DNA from: Phil1 sp040767925
Lineage (GTDB): Bacteria; Bacillota; Clostridia; Christensenellales; CAG-138
Length of the DNA stretch: 64,000 nucleotides
Direction of reading: 5' to 3'
Assembly (NCBI GenBank): GCA_040767925.1
Contig: JAXGNN010000002.1
Location: forward strand, 434,001 to 498,000
In this document: piece after piece, positions 8,213 through 17,197 of the stretch
Numbering within the stretch: the stretch's first letter is position 1
Layout: every line of letters begins with the position of its first letter
The notes under the pieces: generated by a model
Told to the model about the DNA's origin: nothing
Seen by the model: only the letters and a program-made list of their open reading frames with translations
Database searches by the model: none
Translations under genes and position numbers: made by a program

Positions 8213-9424
8213 TCACCAGGCGCCCAGCCACTGGCTCATGAAAATGCCCAGAGGAGTGCCGATGATGTAGCCCCACAGGCCGATCAGGATGCCCGGCACC
8301 ACGAGGTTCTCCCAGCCCTTCGCCACCGCCATGGCGCCCGCCGTGGAGGGGCCGCCCAGGGTGGCGTTGGAGGCGAGCATCAGCTCCTCGATGTTCAGTT
8401 TAAACAGCTTGCCGAAGCCCAAAAGGACGGCGATGTTGAAAAACGCCATGATGACGCAGAATACGAACAGCAGCGGCGCCTGCGTGAGGATGAGCCACAG
8501 ATCCGCCGGGCAACCGATGACCACGAAGAAGATATAGATCATGAAGGTGCCGATTTCCTGCGCGCCCTTCAGCCCGTTGAAGAACTTGGGGAACAGCGTC
8601 GACAGGGCGACGGAGAGGATGGTCAATATGACGAACTGGTTGCCGAGGACCGTTTTGAGCATGCCGGACGTCACGCCGCCCAAAAGACCCGCGAGCTTGC
8701 CCGCGGCCGTGGCGATGGCGAAGGCCAGAGCGACGGTCGTTGCGAGATCCATAAGGGAAATTTCGCGCTTGCCCCAGTAGGCGGCCGAAAGCGTCTTCGC
8801 TCCCTCCGCGGCGCCGCCCTTCCCCGCGGCCGCTTCGTGCGGATGCTTGTAATGCTTGCGAAAGAACGGTGCGCCGGGGATCCAGAGCAGCAGGAGGAAG
8901 GAAAGCGCCATCACGAAATTGTCGGCGACCACCGCTGCGCTTAGAATATCCGCATCGGGCTTGAGCGAATCCGCCACCGCGAAGAAGTTGACGCCGCCCC
9001 CGACATAGGAGGCCGTCATGACGCCGCTCATTTTATGCAGCTCGGGAATGGCGTTCCTGAGGGCCAGGAAGGCGACGATGGAGCCGATCACCGTGCCGAG
9101 CGCCGCGACGTTCACGCAGAGGAACGCCTGCCCCGTCTCCCGGACGATCTTCTTCAAATCGGCGCGGAACAGGAGCATGGCGACGGAAACGGGGATGCAG
9201 TACTCCCAGATCGCGTCATAGGTCGGCGCCGACGCGGGGATGAGCTTGGTGTTCGTGGCGATGACGGCAAGGATGAGGCCGATGACGGGCCCGGAGATCT
9301 TTTCCGCCCATTTGAAGTTTTGCTCAAGATAAATGGACGCGGCTGCAAAAACGATCAGAATCGCCCACAGCATCCATGAATCTTCGGCGGCGATCAGGGT
9401 GCTTGTCGACAATATTGGCGCCAT
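8213..9424 (-). CDS. DUF819 family integral membrane protein
   Basis: This highly hydrophobic protein of 403 residues has about ten to twelve membrane helices. The segments QNFKWAEKISGPVIGLILAV, SYVGGGVNFFAVAD and LGGPSTAGAMAVAKGW match the DUF819 (YjcL-like) family of probable transporters. The frame extends to 9493, but GGGGGG lies 7 bases before the ATG at 9424 and the upstream extension is charged, so 9424 is used. It is the third gene of a unit with a penicillin-acylase-like hydrolase and an amino acid permease, which suggests export or import of a substrate or product of that hydrolase (inference). Confidence 0.85.
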   Translation of the reverse strand: MAPILSTSTLIAAEDSWMLWAILIVFAAASIYLEQNFKWAEKISGPVIGLILAVIATNTKLIPASAPTYDAIWEYCIPVSVAMLLFRADLKKIVRETGQAFLCVNVAALGTVIGSIVAFLALRNAIPELHKMSGVMTASYVGGGVNFFAVADSLKPDADILSAAVVADNFVMALSFLLLLWIPGAPFFRKHYKHPHEAAAGKGGAAEGAKTLSAAYWGKREISLMDLATTVALAFAIATAAGKLAGLLGGVTSGMLKTVLGNQFVILTILSVALSTLFPKFFNGLKGAQEIGTFMIYIFFVVIGCPADLWLILTQAPLLFVFCVIMAFFNIAVLLGFGKLFKLNIEELMLASNATLGGPSTAGAMAVAKGWENLVVPGILIGLWGYIIGTPLGIFMSQWLGAW

Positions 9425-9545
9425 TCGAATCCCCCCTGTTGCTTTATCCGTTGTTTCATGATTTTCCCTGAGAGCGCGCGTTCGATTCGCCACGCGCGAA
9501 CGCGCGCCCGGCGAGCGCCGGGCGGCGCGCTCCCCCCCGGAACGG

Positions 9546-10703
9546 CTAGATTGTGATGAACGACCCCGCCGAGGCGAGCAGGTAGGAGATCACGGCCAGT
9601 ATCTGGAAAGGCGTGCTCCCCCAGAAGCCGATGTCGCAGCCGGAAGCCTGGGTTTCCGGCGTCCTCTGTTTGCGCGAGGCGCGGTAGGCCGGGACGAGCA
9701 GCAGCGACACCATCACGGCGACGCCCCCGCCCACGAGCCGCATCAGCTCCAAAAAGGTGGTCATGCCCAAGAGGGCGATGGCGAGCGTGGGCAGCGTCGC
9801 CGCGAGCCAGGAGGCCCGCTCGGACCAGTTGAGCCGGTCGCGGACGATGACCACCAGCGCGTAGGAGACCGACCAGAAGGTCGTGAGCATCGCGAGGAAG
9901 ATGAAGATGGAGCCGAGTATCGCCATCCAGCCCGCCATGCCCGCCGTCCAGCCGATGATGGCCACCTCAGTCACCGGTTGGGAGACGGCGATCGTAAAAA
10001 ACGTCACGATCAGAATAAACGCCATGTTGATGCCGATCCCCGTGAAGACGGCCTTCGTGATGAGCTTCTTGTTCCAGGAAAGGCCCTCCACCGCCTGCGG
10101 GATGGAGAAGAAGGAGCCGAAGCAGAACATGATCATGCCGAAAAGCGCCAGCGTGGCGTTGCCGATGGGTTTGACGGCGACGAGCTTCTGGAAGGGCTGT
10201 GCGAGCGACGCCCCCGCGAGCACGAGGAAGATGACGGCCATCGCGGCGACCGCGTATTTTTCGCTGAGGCCCAGGATCTTCAACCCGAAGAAGACCACGC
10301 CCGCCGCGACGAGGTAAAAGACCACCTGCCCCGCCCACTGCGGCAGCCCGAAGAGGCTCGAGAGGATTTCGCCCGCGCCTACGATGTAGGCCGCGAGCGT
10401 CGAGAAGAGGATCAGCGCCAGCAGGCCGAAAAACAGCCACGAGAGCGGCTTTTCCAAAGGTCCCTTAAAGAGGTATTTTCGGAAAAGCTCCACGACCTGG
10501 ATCGATTTTTCCTCGCGCGCGCACATCTCCGCCAGCATCAGGTGCAGCAGGACCGAGGCGAGGTATGCCGCGATGATGATAAGCAAAGAGACCAATAGCC
10601 CGTTGCGTTCCGCGAGGTACGGCACGGCCATGATGCCCCCGCCGACCCCGTAGCCCGTGATGATGCTGGACGCCTCCATAAAGCTCAGCTTCTTGTGTTC
10701 CAT
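9546..10703 (-). CDS. Amino acid permease (HAAAP/aromatic amino acid permease-like)
   Basis: A 385-residue protein with about eleven membrane helices. The N-terminal SFMEASSIITGYGVGGGIMAVPYLAE contains the unwound first helix typical of Trp/Tyr/Ser permeases of the APC superfamily. The ATG at 10703 is preceded by GAGGAG 10 bases upstream, and its gene starts only 20 bases after the stop codon of the acylase-like gene, so they are co-transcribed. A role in taking up or releasing an amino acid or acyl-amino acid linked to the hydrolase is likely but the substrate is not shown. Confidence 0.82.
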   Translation of the reverse strand: MEHKKLSFMEASSIITGYGVGGGIMAVPYLAERNGLLVSLLIIIAAYLASVLLHLMLAEMCAREEKSIQVVELFRKYLFKGPLEKPLSWLFFGLLALILFSTLAAYIVGAGEILSSLFGLPQWAGQVVFYLVAAGVVFFGLKILGLSEKYAVAAMAVIFLVLAGASLAQPFQKLVAVKPIGNATLALFGMIMFCFGSFFSIPQAVEGLSWNKKLITKAVFTGIGINMAFILIVTFFTIAVSQPVTEVAIIGWTAGMAGWMAILGSIFIFLAMLTTFWSVSYALVVIVRDRLNWSERASWLAATLPTLAIALLGMTTFLELMRLVGGGVAVMVSLLLVPAYRASRKQRTPETQASGCDIGFWGSTPFQILAVISYLLASAGSFITI

Positions 10704-10723
10704 GCGCGTCGACTCCTCTCAGC

Positions 10724-12913
10724 CTAATTTGATCTTTTTGGCAATGTGAGCTCGTTGTATTTGCCGCTAAGCCAGCCCTTGACGCCCGAGGTGTACAGCC
10801 CCGAAAAGCGCCTGTCGGAAGGGCCGCCCGCCATGACGGAATGGATTTTCTCCTCGGCGAAGTCCGTGATGAAGCGGTACGTCGGGGAGAACGTGGCCGT
10901 GCGGCCTGCCGATTTGAAGATCTGGCTCAGCGAGACGGTCGTGCGGCCGCCGATCAGCTCGATCGGGCCGTAGTCGAAGCCGAGAAAGCGCGGCAGCCTT
11001 CCCCCGAAAAAGAGGTTGCGCATCATGATCTTCCGTCCCCTGCCGAAAGGCTCCGGCGCGACGTCGAGCGCGCGCGCGAGCGCCTCGCGGAACAGGTCGT
11101 CCCTGTCCCTGCCGTTGAACCAGGCGGAATCGGGGGAGAGCAGCACCCGGTCGAAATGATAGTAGTAGTCGTGCATGAGGATCGTCTCGTGCACGAGGTA
11201 GTCGAGCACCTCGCGCCCGAAGTTCAGTTCCCCGAAGACGAGCGCGATCAGTTCGCTGTAAACCCGTTCGAAGAGGAACGGCGCCGCCGAGTCGGAGCTG
11301 TAGCGAAGGTCCCATTCCCGAAGAATCTTCCCGTTCTCCGTGTCGGGCAGCAGAGGGCGGATGACCCGCATGAAGTCCTCGGCCTGCTTGGAGTAGATGT
11401 CGTACTGCATCCGCTTCATCGACTCGACGCTGTGGTCGTTCCGCGCTTCGAGAAGCTCGGAAATGCGCCTCGTGCGGTAGGGCGCCATGGCGATGTTCGT
11501 GACGGGCACAGTCCCCAGCGCGTTCAGGTCCTGATTGGCGGTGACGATGTAGTGTTCCTTCGGGTTGAAGGCCCGCGGGTTGGTTTCCCGCCCGTAAAAG
11601 CCGCGCCAGTCGTAACTCTCGTCCCAACCCGGCATCGGCAGTATGCCGCTTACGCCCTCTTTGCGGATGGGGTTGCGGCCGCTCATCTGATAGCCGATGT
11701 TGTTTTCACAATCGGCCACGACCCAGTTGAAAGCCGAGAAATCGAGGCCCCGGAAGACGTCGAGCGCCGCGCGGGCGGTTTTGCAGTAGGGCGCCTCGAG
11801 CATCCCCGAAATCGACTCCGCGCCGCAGCCGCGCGCGCCGGACCAGGCGAGGCAGAGGTAATACCCGTCCTCTTTCGGCTCCTCCTCGAGCACGCCGTGC
11901 ACGGTTTCATAATAGCGCATGACGACGGGCTCTTTGCCGCGCACGCCGAAGGTTTCCTCGCGGATTTTAAAAGGCACGCGCTCCTCGCCGCGCAGGTAGC
12001 GTCCGTCCCGCACGTCCTCCATGAAGTAGTCGATCACGTCCATGTTGCCGTAGGTCGGCGACCACGCGAGATGGTCCGTGCGCCCCATCGGGAAGCCGGG
12101 GATGCCGGGGATCGTCGCCCCGGCGAAGCGGAAATCGCCCGAGGAAAGGATGACCTCCTGCCAGATGGCGGGCAGGCGGCTGCTGTCCAGATGGGGGTCG
12201 CCGCAGTAGAGGGGTTTTTTCGAAACGCACTTCGCGCCCGACACGACCCAGTTGTTGCTGCACTGCATGCGCGTCAGGTTCCCCCATTTGATCGATTCCG
12301 GCACCATAGGCTCGGGCAGGCGCACCTTTTTGACTGCGTCGAGGATCGCCTCCCCGGGCTCGTCCGTCAGGCAGGGGAAGATCTCCCGCAGCCGCTTGAA
12401 ATCATAGCCCTGCCGGAGCATCTCGATGACGAACTTCTCCATCCAGCCCTGCGACTCCGTCAGATCCATGACGCCGATGAGCTTCAGCGTGGCGATGATG
12501 TCCGCCGCGGTCCAGGGCGCGGGCCTGTGGCGGATCAGCTTGAGCTCGAAGGGCAGCGGCCCGCGCTCCAAGCGCGCGTTCACGCCCGCGCAGTAGGCGT
12601 CGATCCATTCCCTCTCGCGCCCGCCGAGCTTTTCCGCCTCGCGCACCGAGTCGTTCCAGAGGTCGTAGCGGCGCATGGCGATGTCGAGGTTCAGCATGGC
12701 GGGGTCGAGGAACTCGGCCGCGCGCCCCTGCGCCACGAGCCGGTTCAGCTCCATGTTCATGAAGCGGTCGTTGGCGTGCGCCCAGCCCAGCCCGTAATAG
12801 AGCGCCTGCCGCGAGGGCGCCGTGACGACGGGGATGCCGTTCCCGTCGCGCTTCCACTCCGCCGTACCGTACGGACTGTTCAGGGCCGCGCGATTTCTTG
12901 ATAAGCGAATCAT
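10724..12913 (-). CDS. Penicillin acylase family N-terminal-nucleophile hydrolase
   Basis: The 729-residue protein has the S45 (penicillin/AHL acylase) layout: DGNGIPVVTAPSRQALYYGLGWAHANDRFMNMELNR for the alpha part and the Ser-Asn-Asn-Trp motif that begins the beta chain after self-cleavage (Ser219). YCGDPHL, ANQDL and later segments fit the beta chain. Known members have a signal peptide; this one shows none and looks cytoplasmic. GGAGG lies 6 bases before the ATG at 12913, so that start is preferred over upstream codons reaching 13021. Family members hydrolyse amides such as penicillins, acyl-homoserine lactones or N-acyl amino acids. Its two transporter neighbours suggest a nutritional or detoxifying role; the substrate is unknown. 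Confidence 0.85.
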   Translation of the reverse strand: MIRLSRNRAALNSPYGTAEWKRDGNGIPVVTAPSRQALYYGLGWAHANDRFMNMELNRLVAQGRAAEFLDPAMLNLDIAMRRYDLWNDSVREAEKLGGREREWIDAYCAGVNARLERGPLPFELKLIRHRPAPWTAADIIATLKLIGVMDLTESQGWMEKFVIEMLRQGYDFKRLREIFPCLTDEPGEAILDAVKKVRLPEPMVPESIKWGNLTRMQCSNNWVVSGAKCVSKKPLYCGDPHLDSSRLPAIWQEVILSSGDFRFAGATIPGIPGFPMGRTDHLAWSPTYGNMDVIDYFMEDVRDGRYLRGEERVPFKIREETFGVRGKEPVVMRYYETVHGVLEEEPKEDGYYLCLAWSGARGCGAESISGMLEAPYCKTARAALDVFRGLDFSAFNWVVADCENNIGYQMSGRNPIRKEGVSGILPMPGWDESYDWRGFYGRETNPRAFNPKEHYIVTANQDLNALGTVPVTNIAMAPYRTRRISELLEARNDHSVESMKRMQYDIYSKQAEDFMRVIRPLLPDTENGKILREWDLRYSSDSAAPFLFERVYSELIALVFGELNFGREVLDYLVHETILMHDYYYHFDRVLLSPDSAWFNGRDRDDLFREALARALDVAPEPFGRGRKIMMRNLFFGGRLPRFLGFDYGPIELIGGRTTVSLSQIFKSAGRTATFSPTYRFITDFAEEKIHSVMAGGPSDRRFSGLYTSGVKGWLSGKYNELTLPKRSN

Positions 12914-12992
12914 CCGGGACCTCCGCATGGGTAATATGTTTTTTAGCTGGTTTTCTCTTGGGGGATTTGACGATTTTCGTGCCGTTTCCTGC

Positions 12993-13021
12993 ATCATATC
13001 CCTATCGAATATGCTTGTCAA
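12993..13021 (-). promoter_or_regulatory. Promoter of the acylase-permease-DUF819 operon
   Basis: On the minus strand TTGACA (13016-13021) and TATGAT (12993-12998) are exactly 17 bases apart, a near-consensus sigma-A promoter about 80 bases upstream of the start codon. Confidence 0.8.
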
Positions 13022-13141
13022 TGGCGACTTGTCGCAGGAAACGCGGCCCCCTGCCCGGGGGGCAAAGCAAAGCGCGCGCGGCCGCCGCGACAGAAAAGAG
13101 CGACGGAATTTTCCGCCGCCCCCTTTTGCACGTTCCAGGAC

Positions 13142-14266
13142 TTATTTCTTCGCCAGGTACTTCCTCATGTCGATGGCGACCGCCATGAGGATGATGGCGC
13201 CCTTGATGATATATTGCAGATTGGTCGACACGCCCAGCCACTGGAGGGCGACCGTGATGATCTGCAGGAGGATCACGCCCGTGATGATGCCGGAGATTTT
13301 GCCCGTGCCGCCCGTGAACGACACGCCGCCGATGACGCAGGCCGCGATGGCGTCCAACTCCGCGTTCTGCCCCGCGGAGGCGTTGTTGGAGCCCACGCGC
13401 GCCGCCTCGATGAAGCCGGAGAAGCCGTAAAGAATCCCGGCGAGGGCGAACACGAGGACGATGGTCTTCATGACGTTGACGCCCGAGACGTTGGCGGCCT
13501 CCGGGTTCGCGCCGACGGCGTACATGTTCTTGCCGAGCGTCGTCTTGTTCCAGACGAACCACATGAGAGCGGTGGCGATCATCGCGTAGAACACATAATA
13601 GGGGATCGCCACGCCGAAGATCGTGACGGTGCCCTTCACGGCTTCCTTATACGCCTCGGTGAGGCCCGCGATGGGCGCGCCGCCGTTGTTGCCCGCATTC
13701 ATATAGATGAGGATGAGGCCGTAGAGCATCAGTTGCGTCGCGAGCGTCACGATGAAGGGGTGCAGGCTGAACTTCGCCACGAAAAAGCCGTTGAACATGC
13801 CGATGACGCCGCCCACGGCCATCACGAGCAGGATCACCAGCACGATGGGGGGCGCCGCCAGATTGGGGAACATCTTGCTCGCGTACTCCGAAAACGGCTT
13901 TTGCAAAAGCGACGCGGAAACGAGCATCGAAAGCCCCATCGCGCGGCCCGCGGAAAGGTCCGTGCCCGTCAGGACGATGATGCCTCCCACGCCCAGCGCG
14001 AGGAAGCAGCCCGAAGCCGCCTTCTTCAGGACGTCGATGATCGACTCGAAGGAGAGGAAGGTCGTGGCGAACTTGTTGTTGGTGAGCGTGATGATCTCCA
14101 CATAGACGACGAGGATCACGAGCACGATGTAGATCGCGTTGTTGAGCAGGAAATTGCCCCACCAGCGCCGCTTGTCGCGCGCGTCGAGCGCGCCGTACGC
14201 GCGCGTCCTTTCCGCGAGCTTCGCGACCAGGCGCGTTTTGAGAATGTTGGAGGTTTTCTTATCCAT
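13142..14266 (-). CDS. mglC: Galactose/methylgalactoside-type ABC transporter permease
   Basis: A 374-residue membrane protein with about ten helices. The segments GTDLSAGRAMGLSM and TLGKNMYAVGANPEAANVSGVNV match the cytoplasmic loops of MglC/RbsC permeases, and the length is normal. AAAGGAG lies 6 bases before the ATG at 14266. It follows mglA by 11 bases and closes the operon. The mglB upstream encodes a galactose-type binding protein, so transport of galactose, glucose or a related glycoside is the best guess. Confidence 0.88.
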   Translation of the reverse strand: MDKKTSNILKTRLVAKLAERTRAYGALDARDKRRWWGNFLLNNAIYIVLVILVVYVEIITLTNNKFATTFLSFESIIDVLKKAASGCFLALGVGGIIVLTGTDLSAGRAMGLSMLVSASLLQKPFSEYASKMFPNLAAPPIVLVILLVMAVGGVIGMFNGFFVAKFSLHPFIVTLATQLMLYGLILIYMNAGNNGGAPIAGLTEAYKEAVKGTVTIFGVAIPYYVFYAMIATALMWFVWNKTTLGKNMYAVGANPEAANVSGVNVMKTIVLVFALAGILYGFSGFIEAARVGSNNASAGQNAELDAIAACVIGGVSFTGGTGKISGIITGVILLQIITVALQWLGVSTNLQYIIKGAIILMAVAIDMRKYLAKK

Positions 14267-14277
14267 ATCGCGCTCCT

Positions 14278-15774
14278 TTATACGTACTTTGCCGCAAGGG
14301 TCAAAATCTCCTCCTGCGAGGTCGTTTTCGCGTCCACCTCGCCGGCGATCCTGCCGTTGCTCATCACGATGATGCGGTCGCACACGCCCAGAAGCTCGGG
14401 CATTTCGCTCGACACAACAAGCACCGCCTTGCCCGATTTGGCAAGGTCGATCATCAACTGGTAGATCTCATACTTCGCGCCGACGTCGATGCCGCGCGTG
14501 GGTTCGTCGAGCAGCAGGATGTCGGGCTTGGTCAGGAGCCACCTGCCCACGATCACCTTCTGCTGGTTGCCGCCGGAGAGCGAGCGTATCTTGGTCTCCC
14601 GCGAGGGCGTTTTGATTTTCAGCGTCTCGATCGCCCAGTCCGTGTCCTTCCGCATATCCTTTTTGGAGAGATAGAACCCGCGCCGGACGTAGGCGCGCGC
14701 GTTGGCGACGGTGGTGTTCTCGAGGATGTCGAGCACGCCGAAAATGCCCGTCTGCCGCCTCTCCTCCGTGATGAGGGCGAAGCCGTTTTTCATGGCGGCG
14801 CCGCTGTTCCTGTTGTGGATGGGTTTGCCGTTCTTTTTGACGGCGCCGGCCTTTTTGGTGGCGACGCCGAAGAGGGTTTCCATCAGTTCCGTGCGCCCCG
14901 CGCCCACGAGCCCGGCGAAGCCGAGGATCTCTCCCCGCCGCGCCGAAAACGTGACGTCGCGCAGGTTGAGATAGGTCGCCGAGAGGCCCTCCACCTCGAG
15001 CACCACCTCGCCCGGCTCGTTGGTCTTCTCCGGATAGACGTTCGTGATCTCGCGCCCCACCATCTGGCGGATGAGCGTCTCCATCGTGAGCTCCCCCGCG
15101 GGGGTGGTGGCGACCCACCTGCCGTCCCGCATGACGGTGACCTCGTCGGAGATGCGCAGAATCTCGTTCATTTTATGCGAGATATAGACGATGCCGCAGC
15201 CGCGCTCCCGAAGCATGCGGATGATGCCGAAGAGCTGCTCGACCTCCGTTTCCGCGAGGGAGGAGGTCGGCTCGTCGAACACGATGACCCGGCTGTTGAA
15301 GGAAACGGCCTTGGCGATCTCCACCATCTGCCGCTGCGACACGGAGAGCGTGCGGATAATCGCCCGGGGATCGATGCGAATGCCGAGGCTTTTGAAGATT
15401 TCCTCCGTGCGTCTGTACATTTCCCTGTGGTCCACGGAGCCGAGCTTCGTTTTGGGAAAGCGCCCGAGCCAGATGTTCTCCATGACCGAGCGCGTGTGCA
15501 CCTGGTTGAGCTCCTGATGCACCATGGCGACGCCGCGGTCGAGCGCCTGCCGGGGGGAGCGGAAATCGACCTCCTCGCCCGCGAGGCGAATGGTGCCGGA
15601 ATCCTTGTTGTAGATACCAAAAAGGCACTTCATCAAAGTGGACTTCCCCGCGCCGTTCTCGCCCATGAGCGAATGCACGGTGCCCGGCCGGATAGAAAGA
15701 TGCACGTCGTCCAGCGCGCGCACGCCCGGAAAGTCCTTTGTGATGTGCTCCATTTCAAGAAGATACGAATCCAT
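14278..15774 (-). CDS. mglA: Galactose/ribose-type sugar ABC transporter ATPase (two ABC domains)
   Basis: The 498-residue protein has two ABC units. The first has an intact Walker A (GENGAGKST) at about residues 37-45, LSVSQRQMVEIAKA signature and VIVFDEPTSS Walker B. The second has the degenerate GLVGAGRTEL loop, LSGGNQQKV signature and ILLLDEPTRGIDVGAK. This asymmetric layout is typical of MglA/RbsA. The ATG at 15774 follows GGAGGGGAG; longer frames reach 15900. It energises the MglB/MglC importer encoded on either side. Confidence 0.92.
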   Translation of the reverse strand: MDSYLLEMEHITKDFPGVRALDDVHLSIRPGTVHSLMGENGAGKSTLMKCLFGIYNKDSGTIRLAGEEVDFRSPRQALDRGVAMVHQELNQVHTRSVMENIWLGRFPKTKLGSVDHREMYRRTEEIFKSLGIRIDPRAIIRTLSVSQRQMVEIAKAVSFNSRVIVFDEPTSSLAETEVEQLFGIIRMLRERGCGIVYISHKMNEILRISDEVTVMRDGRWVATTPAGELTMETLIRQMVGREITNVYPEKTNEPGEVVLEVEGLSATYLNLRDVTFSARRGEILGFAGLVGAGRTELMETLFGVATKKAGAVKKNGKPIHNRNSGAAMKNGFALITEERRQTGIFGVLDILENTTVANARAYVRRGFYLSKKDMRKDTDWAIETLKIKTPSRETKIRSLSGGNQQKVIVGRWLLTKPDILLLDEPTRGIDVGAKYEIYQLMIDLAKSGKAVLVVSSEMPELLGVCDRIIVMSNGRIAGEVDAKTTSQEEILTLAAKYV

Positions 15775-15861
15775 GTTCTCTCCCCTCCGCCCGGACCGCA
15801 AAAAACCGCGCCCGGCGCCGCCCGTGGCGGGAACATTGATGGCGACATGCTCTTTAAAGAG

Positions 15862-15893
15862 GGGACTGCCGCGGGAAAACCCGTGACAGTCCC
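15862..15893 (-). terminator. Hairpin between mglB and mglA
   Basis: GGGACTG pairs with CAGTCCC, with an inner CGGG/CCCG and a TTTT loop on the minus strand. It lies in the 166-base gap after mglB. Such hairpins commonly give more binding protein than membrane components; no strong T-run follows, so partial termination or mRNA protection is inferred. Confidence 0.6.
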
Positions 15894-15940
15894 GCTCCAT
15901 TCACTTTACCAAATAAGCGGAGCCCGCGTCAAGCCGGCGC

Positions 15941-17038
15941 TCACGCGCCCGTGAAGATGGCGTACGGGATGCGGATCTTGGCCACGCCCTCGTCCACGTT
16001 GAAGCCCTCGGTGCCGGCCATGAGCTCCTTGCCCGCGCCGACGTTCTCGGCGAGGAAGATGATGCCGTCGGCCATGCCCTTGGCGTCCTGCTTGATGGTG
16101 CCGGTCATCTTGCCGTTGGCGATCGCGTCCTGGGCGACGGCGGTGGCGTCAACGCCGAACACCGGGATGTAGCCCGCGCCTTCCGCGCCTGTGTTGAAAC
16201 CCTTCTCGTTCATCGACTCGATCGCGCCCAGCGCCTGGTCGTCGTTGTTGGCGATGATGATCTCGATGTCGCCGTTGGTGAGCGAGTAGGTCGTAAGGGC
16301 GGTGTCCATCAGGTTCTTGGCGTTGGCCGCGGACCAGTTGCCGTAGAGGTAGTAGGGGCTCACGCCGTCGTCCGGCTGCGTGCTGTCCGTCTGGTTGGCG
16401 GAGGAGGGCACGAGCACCGCGGAGCCGAAGAGCTCGTTCGCGTTGGAGACGGAGTAGAGCGTGCGGCCGAAGGCCTCTGCGTTGCCCAGCTCGCCGCGGA
16501 ACATGATGTAGCTGATCTTCCCGTCGCCGTTGAGGTCATATTTCGCCATGTTGCCCTCGGCGGAAAGGAAGTCGTAGATCATCTGGCCCTGCATATAGCC
16601 GGCCTCGTCCGCATCCGTGCCCACGAAGCAGCACTTCTCATAGGAATTGACGACCGCGTCGGAAACCTCGCGGTTGAAGAAGATGACGGGGACGCCCTTC
16701 TCCTTGGCGGCGTCGACGATGTTCTGGGCGGCCTCGTCCGAGCCCGTCGTCACGATGTTGACGATGAGCAGGTTGCTGCCCTGGGTGAGGGCCGTCTCGA
16801 CCTGCGTGGTCTGCTTGCCCTGGTCGCTCGCGGCGTCATAGAACGTGTAGGTGATGTTCTTCGCCTTCAGGCTTTCCTCCATGGCGGCGCGCACGGAGCC
16901 GATGTAGGTATCCGAGAAATCATAAAAGAATACGCTGACGTTCAGGTCGCCGGCGGATCCCCCCGACTTGGTTCCCTCGCAGCCAAACAGCATGGCCGCC
17001 ATCAAAAGAACCAGCAGTAGAGCCAATGCTTTTTTCAT
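15941..17038 (-). CDS. mglB: Galactose-type sugar-binding lipoprotein
   Basis: A 365-residue lipoprotein (signal ending LFGC, Cys20) of periplasmic-binding type I fold. The calcium loop DLNGDGKISY is the hallmark of MglB-type galactose/glucose-binding proteins, and VPVIFFNREV and IIIANNDDQALGAIESM are family segments that include sugar contacts. GAGGAGG lies 7 bases before the ATG at 17038. It is followed by mglA and mglC. Upstream are 21-bp-spaced direct repeats and a TATACA -10, suggesting control by the AraC-type response regulator of this cluster. Confidence 0.9.
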   Translation of the reverse strand: MKKALALLLVLLMAAMLFGCEGTKSGGSAGDLNVSVFFYDFSDTYIGSVRAAMEESLKAKNITYTFYDAASDQGKQTTQVETALTQGSNLLIVNIVTTGSDEAAQNIVDAAKEKGVPVIFFNREVSDAVVNSYEKCCFVGTDADEAGYMQGQMIYDFLSAEGNMAKYDLNGDGKISYIMFRGELGNAEAFGRTLYSVSNANELFGSAVLVPSSANQTDSTQPDDGVSPYYLYGNWSAANAKNLMDTALTTYSLTNGDIEIIIANNDDQALGAIESMNEKGFNTGAEGAGYIPVFGVDATAVAQDAIANGKMTGTIKQDAKGMADGIIFLAENVGAGKELMAGTEGFNVDEGVAKIRIPYAIFTGA

Positions 17039-17073
17039 GGTATTTCCTCCTCTTCGATGTGCGGGCATTACCC

Positions 17074-17145
17074 TGTATATCACTGTAACATTTCCCAAAG
17101 GAGGAGGCCATGCGCGATCGTCCGCAAAAACGGTAAAATCGTCCG
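17074..17145 (-). promoter_or_regulatory. Candidate activator site and promoter of mglB
   Basis: The 8-base word CGGACGAT occurs twice on the minus strand (17117-17124 and 17138-17145), start to start 21 bases, two helical turns. That is the spacing used by AraC-type proteins. Downstream is TATACA (17074-17079); at 17 bases from it the -35 position (TCCTTT) is poor, as expected for an activator-dependent promoter. The regulator is inferred to be the RR encoded at 20898-22505. Confidence 0.5.
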
Positions 17146-17197
17146 AACCATTCCACAGCGTCCGGCAAGGAACGGCAAAAACAGCGATTATAAGAGA

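Noticed and set aside
10841..12901. 686-codon open frame opposite the acylase gene
   Set aside because: Antisense shadow of a conserved Ntn hydrolase with no recognisable domain or ribosome-binding site.
17187..17192. TATAAT as an mglB promoter inside the end of the second binding-protein gene
   Set aside because: No -35 box within 16-18 bases; the TATACA site with upstream direct repeats fits better.
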